This document shows, one piece after another, positions 62,259 to 64,000 of a DNA stretch of 64,000 nucleotides. Both the position numbers and the translations under genes were made by a program. How positions within the stretch are numbered: position 1 is the first letter of the stretch; each line of letters opens with the position of its first letter. The notes under the pieces are model-generated. The model ran no database searches and was not told the origin of the DNA. It was given only the letters and a program-made list of their open reading frames with translations. This DNA is from CAMPJM01 sp964440915 (GTDB lineage Bacteria; Bacteroidota; Bacteroidia; Cytophagales; Cyclobacteriaceae), in the NCBI GenBank assembly GCA_964440915.1, contig CAYTTV010000008.1, forward strand, positions 1-64,000, given 5' to 3'.

Positions 62259-63119
62259 ATGGTTTTCAATATTTTCACCAGAAATTACCCCCGCAACTAT
62301 ATGGTTCAAAGCCCTGTAAAAGGGGCATTCCTAGCATTTTCAATAATCCTAATATTCCTGCTTTTGTATCGCCCTCTCGACCTCAACGACAATAAAATAC
62401 TGGGTTTTACAGGTGCCATGATAGTTTATAGTTTTTTAGGCTGCACAACAAGCCTTGCTATGATAATTTTGTTGAAAAAAATCCCTTCTTTTTCAGATAA
62501 AGCGCGGTGGACATTGACTAAGGAGTTGTTTTTGATATTTATCTGTTTGTTCATGATGAGCCTAGTGATTTTTGCTTCAGGTTTTCTAATTGAAATTGGT
62601 GGAAATCCGGATTTTTTTCTCTCCGCCAAGTTTACTTTTTTACTGGGAATCTTGCCGTATGCCATTTTTACCGTGCGGAATTTTTCCTCCTTATTTCCTA
62701 AGGACAATACATTTATACAATACGGTCTTCATGAAAACGAAACTGATAAATCAGTCGAAGAAAAGATCCACATCGAATCAAAGCTCAAGAGCGAAAGTCT
62801 TAGTTTTTACCCAAGCCAATTTCTATTAGCCGAATCTGAGGGCAATTATGTGACCTTTTATTTTATGGTGGATAATAAAGTAGAAAAATCTATTATCAGG
62901 AACTCCATCAGTCACATTGAAAATCAACTTGGTTCATTTGAGAGTTTTTTTAAGACCCATCGTGCTTTTATTGTTAATCTAAATAAGGTAAAGGAAAAAT
63001 CTGGAAACGTACTGGGTTATAAACTCAAGCTTAATGGTGTAGACAAAGAAATCCCCGTTTCTCGACAAAACACAAAGCATTTTAATAAACGAATGGATCA
63101 ACTTTCTGCATACCTTTAA
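62259..63119 (+). CDS. Membrane-anchored LytTR transcriptional regulator
   Basis: A 286-residue protein. Four transmembrane helices (about 25-42, 48-70, 88-108, 120-142) precede a LytTR DNA-binding domain (about 182-284): FYPSQFLLAESEGNYVTFYF, then FFKTHRAFIVNLNKVKE and EIPVSRQNTKHFNKRM. It has no receiver domain, so the membrane part probably senses a signal and the LytTR domain acts at nearby promoters. The next gene, an outer-membrane receptor start, is on the same strand 265 bases away and may be a target. Confidence 0.88.
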   Translation: MVFNIFTRNYPRNYMVQSPVKGAFLAFSIILIFLLLYRPLDLNDNKILGFTGAMIVYSFLGCTTSLAMIILLKKIPSFSDKARWTLTKELFLIFICLFMMSLVIFASGFLIEIGGNPDFFLSAKFTFLLGILPYAIFTVRNFSSLFPKDNTFIQYGLHENETDKSVEEKIHIESKLKSESLSFYPSQFLLAESEGNYVTFYFMVDNKVEKSIIRNSISHIENQLGSFESFFKTHRAFIVNLNKVKEKSGNVLGYKLKLNGVDKEIPVSRQNTKHFNKRMDQLSAYL

Positions 63120-63384
63120 AAATCCTTTCCAGAAGCTAAGGAATATCTTATTAACATTTCTAGCTGAGCCTTCCCAAAAGTTTTCGTGATCGTATTTCCT
63201 ATAACCTTCTTCTCAAACATGATTTAACCTTTACATTTCGTACCAGAAATCTATCCATTCATAACAGATCTTTTGGCGTACATTGTCATTCATCACAAAT
63301 CCCTGTTATGTGTCACAGGCATGCATTTATCCCTATTTGCTCTCCTATTATTGCATTGAAATAATATCAATAAATCGAGCAAAT

Positions 63385-64000
63385 ATGAAATCTAATGATC
63401 TAAAAATGAGAGTAAAAGTATTCGGGATTTTCGTGAGTACGCTCTTGTGTTTTACAAAATCCGCAGGACAGGACCTGCAAACAATCAAAGGAACCATAAT
63501 AGATGGCGAAAATCAAGCGGTCATATCCTATGCTACTGTGACCTTGTACACATTACAAGACTCTACCTTGATCACTGGAGGGCTTAGCCATGAAGACGGT
63601 AGCTTTGAGTTGCAATTCAAAAAATCGGATATTCAGTGCTTCCTCATGGTCAATTTTGTCGGCTACGACCCATGGACAGATTTGATGCCGAAAATTGACA
63701 CTGTAGGTGAATATAATCTTGTAGTAGAAATGCAACCAGCAATCATTGAATTGGATGAAGCTCTTGTGGTGAGCGAAAGAATAAGAGCAGAAAATAGTTA
63801 TGATAAGGCTACGTTTTTTGTCAACAAGCGTATGTTGGATGCTTCAAATACAGGGATCGATATTTTAAGACACATTCCGAGTGTCCAAATAGACCTTATG
63901 CAAAATATAAGGCTTGAGGGCAATGCCAATATTCTCATCTTGGTAGATGGAAAGGAACGTGATAAGAATTTTTTACTTCAACTCAACGCCAAACAGGTCG
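63385..64000 (+). CDS. TonB-dependent receptor-like protein, truncated by window edge
   Basis: A frame from the ATG at 63385 runs open to the last base (205 codons shown). A signal peptide (VKVFGIFVSTLLCFTKSAGQ) is followed by a carboxypeptidase-regulatory-like domain (TIKGTIIDGENQAVISYATV) and the start of a plug (NTGIDILRHIPSV, ILILVDGKER). This is the pattern of Bacteroidota outer-membrane beta-barrel family proteins related to TonB receptors, often regulated by adjacent LytTR proteins. The barrel is outside the window. Confidence 0.85.
   Translation, partial: MKSNDLKMRVKVFGIFVSTLLCFTKSAGQDLQTIKGTIIDGENQAVISYATVTLYTLQDSTLITGGLSHEDGSFELQFKKSDIQCFLMVNFVGYDPWTDLMPKIDTVGEYNLVVEMQPAIIELDEALVVSERIRAENSYDKATFFVNKRMLDASNTGIDILRHIPSVQIDLMQNIRLEGNANILILVDGKERDKNFLLQLNAKQV

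Overview
The window looks like chromosome from a Bacteroidota bacterium, most likely of the order Cytophagales. The evidence is the gene content: a TonB-dependent receptor paired with a DUF4249 lipoprotein, type III glutamine synthetase, the N-terminal sensor of a hybrid two-component system, LytTR regulators, MopE-type repeats, DUF2200 and DUF6428 proteins. Several upstream regions also carry the Bacteroidota -7 box TAnnTTTG, and Shine-Dalgarno sites are mostly absent. GC content is low to moderate by eye. One run of 100 N (24873-24972) marks an assembly gap. I saw no tRNA, rRNA, CRISPR array or intact insertion sequence.

Layout. 0.1-6.6 kb: an exported protein, an MFS transporter, an HrpB helicase, a membrane-anchored protein paired with a PRC-barrel protein, and a YceI protein. 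6.9-11.1 kb: a 1392-residue exported TPR-CHAT protein. 11.3-16.7 kb, all minus strand: a MopE-repeat lipoprotein, a degenerate DUF922-like protein joined to a predicted beta-barrel, a GH26 beta-mannanase, a VOC protein, DUF2200 and a VapBC pair. 16.7-18.3 kb is gene-poor: it holds a truncated sensor fragment and a candidate structured RNA. 18.3-22 kb: a small membrane protein, then the TonB receptor/DUF4249 pair. 22.3-32.3 kb: PEP carboxylase, the gap, a ThuA/sugar-dehydrogenase/PKD/cytochrome fusion, a DprE1-like oxidoreductase and a GH3 beta-glucosidase. 32.5-35.1 kb: an arsenic operon (arsR, DUF6428, phosphatase-type reductase, acr3) with a palindromic operator candidate. 35.3-49.9 kb: a CHASE/PAS/GAF histidine kinase, two FabH-type synthases, MtaB, an LtaS-like enzyme, GlnN, a divergent SRAP protein and a fatty acid desaturase. 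50-56.3 kb: a YheT hydrolase, a second LtaS-like enzyme and a metalloprotease/propeller/barrel protein. 56.7-64 kb: a methyltransferase with a STAS-like partner, pyruvate dehydrogenase E2, HslV, ArsC, a membrane LytTR regulator and the start of an outer-membrane receptor cut by the right edge.

Most genes are housekeeping or typical accessory functions: central carbon (ppc, E2), nitrogen (glnN), lipid (FabH, desaturase), polysaccharide use (GH26, GH3, sugar dehydrogenase fusion) and arsenic resistance. The least ordinary items are the exported TPR-CHAT protein, the DUF922-like protein that has lost its HExxH motif, the SRAP protein with changed active-site residues, the HExxH/propeller/barrel protein, the truncated sensor and the structured RNA candidate at about 18.1 kb. 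I found no clear defence island.
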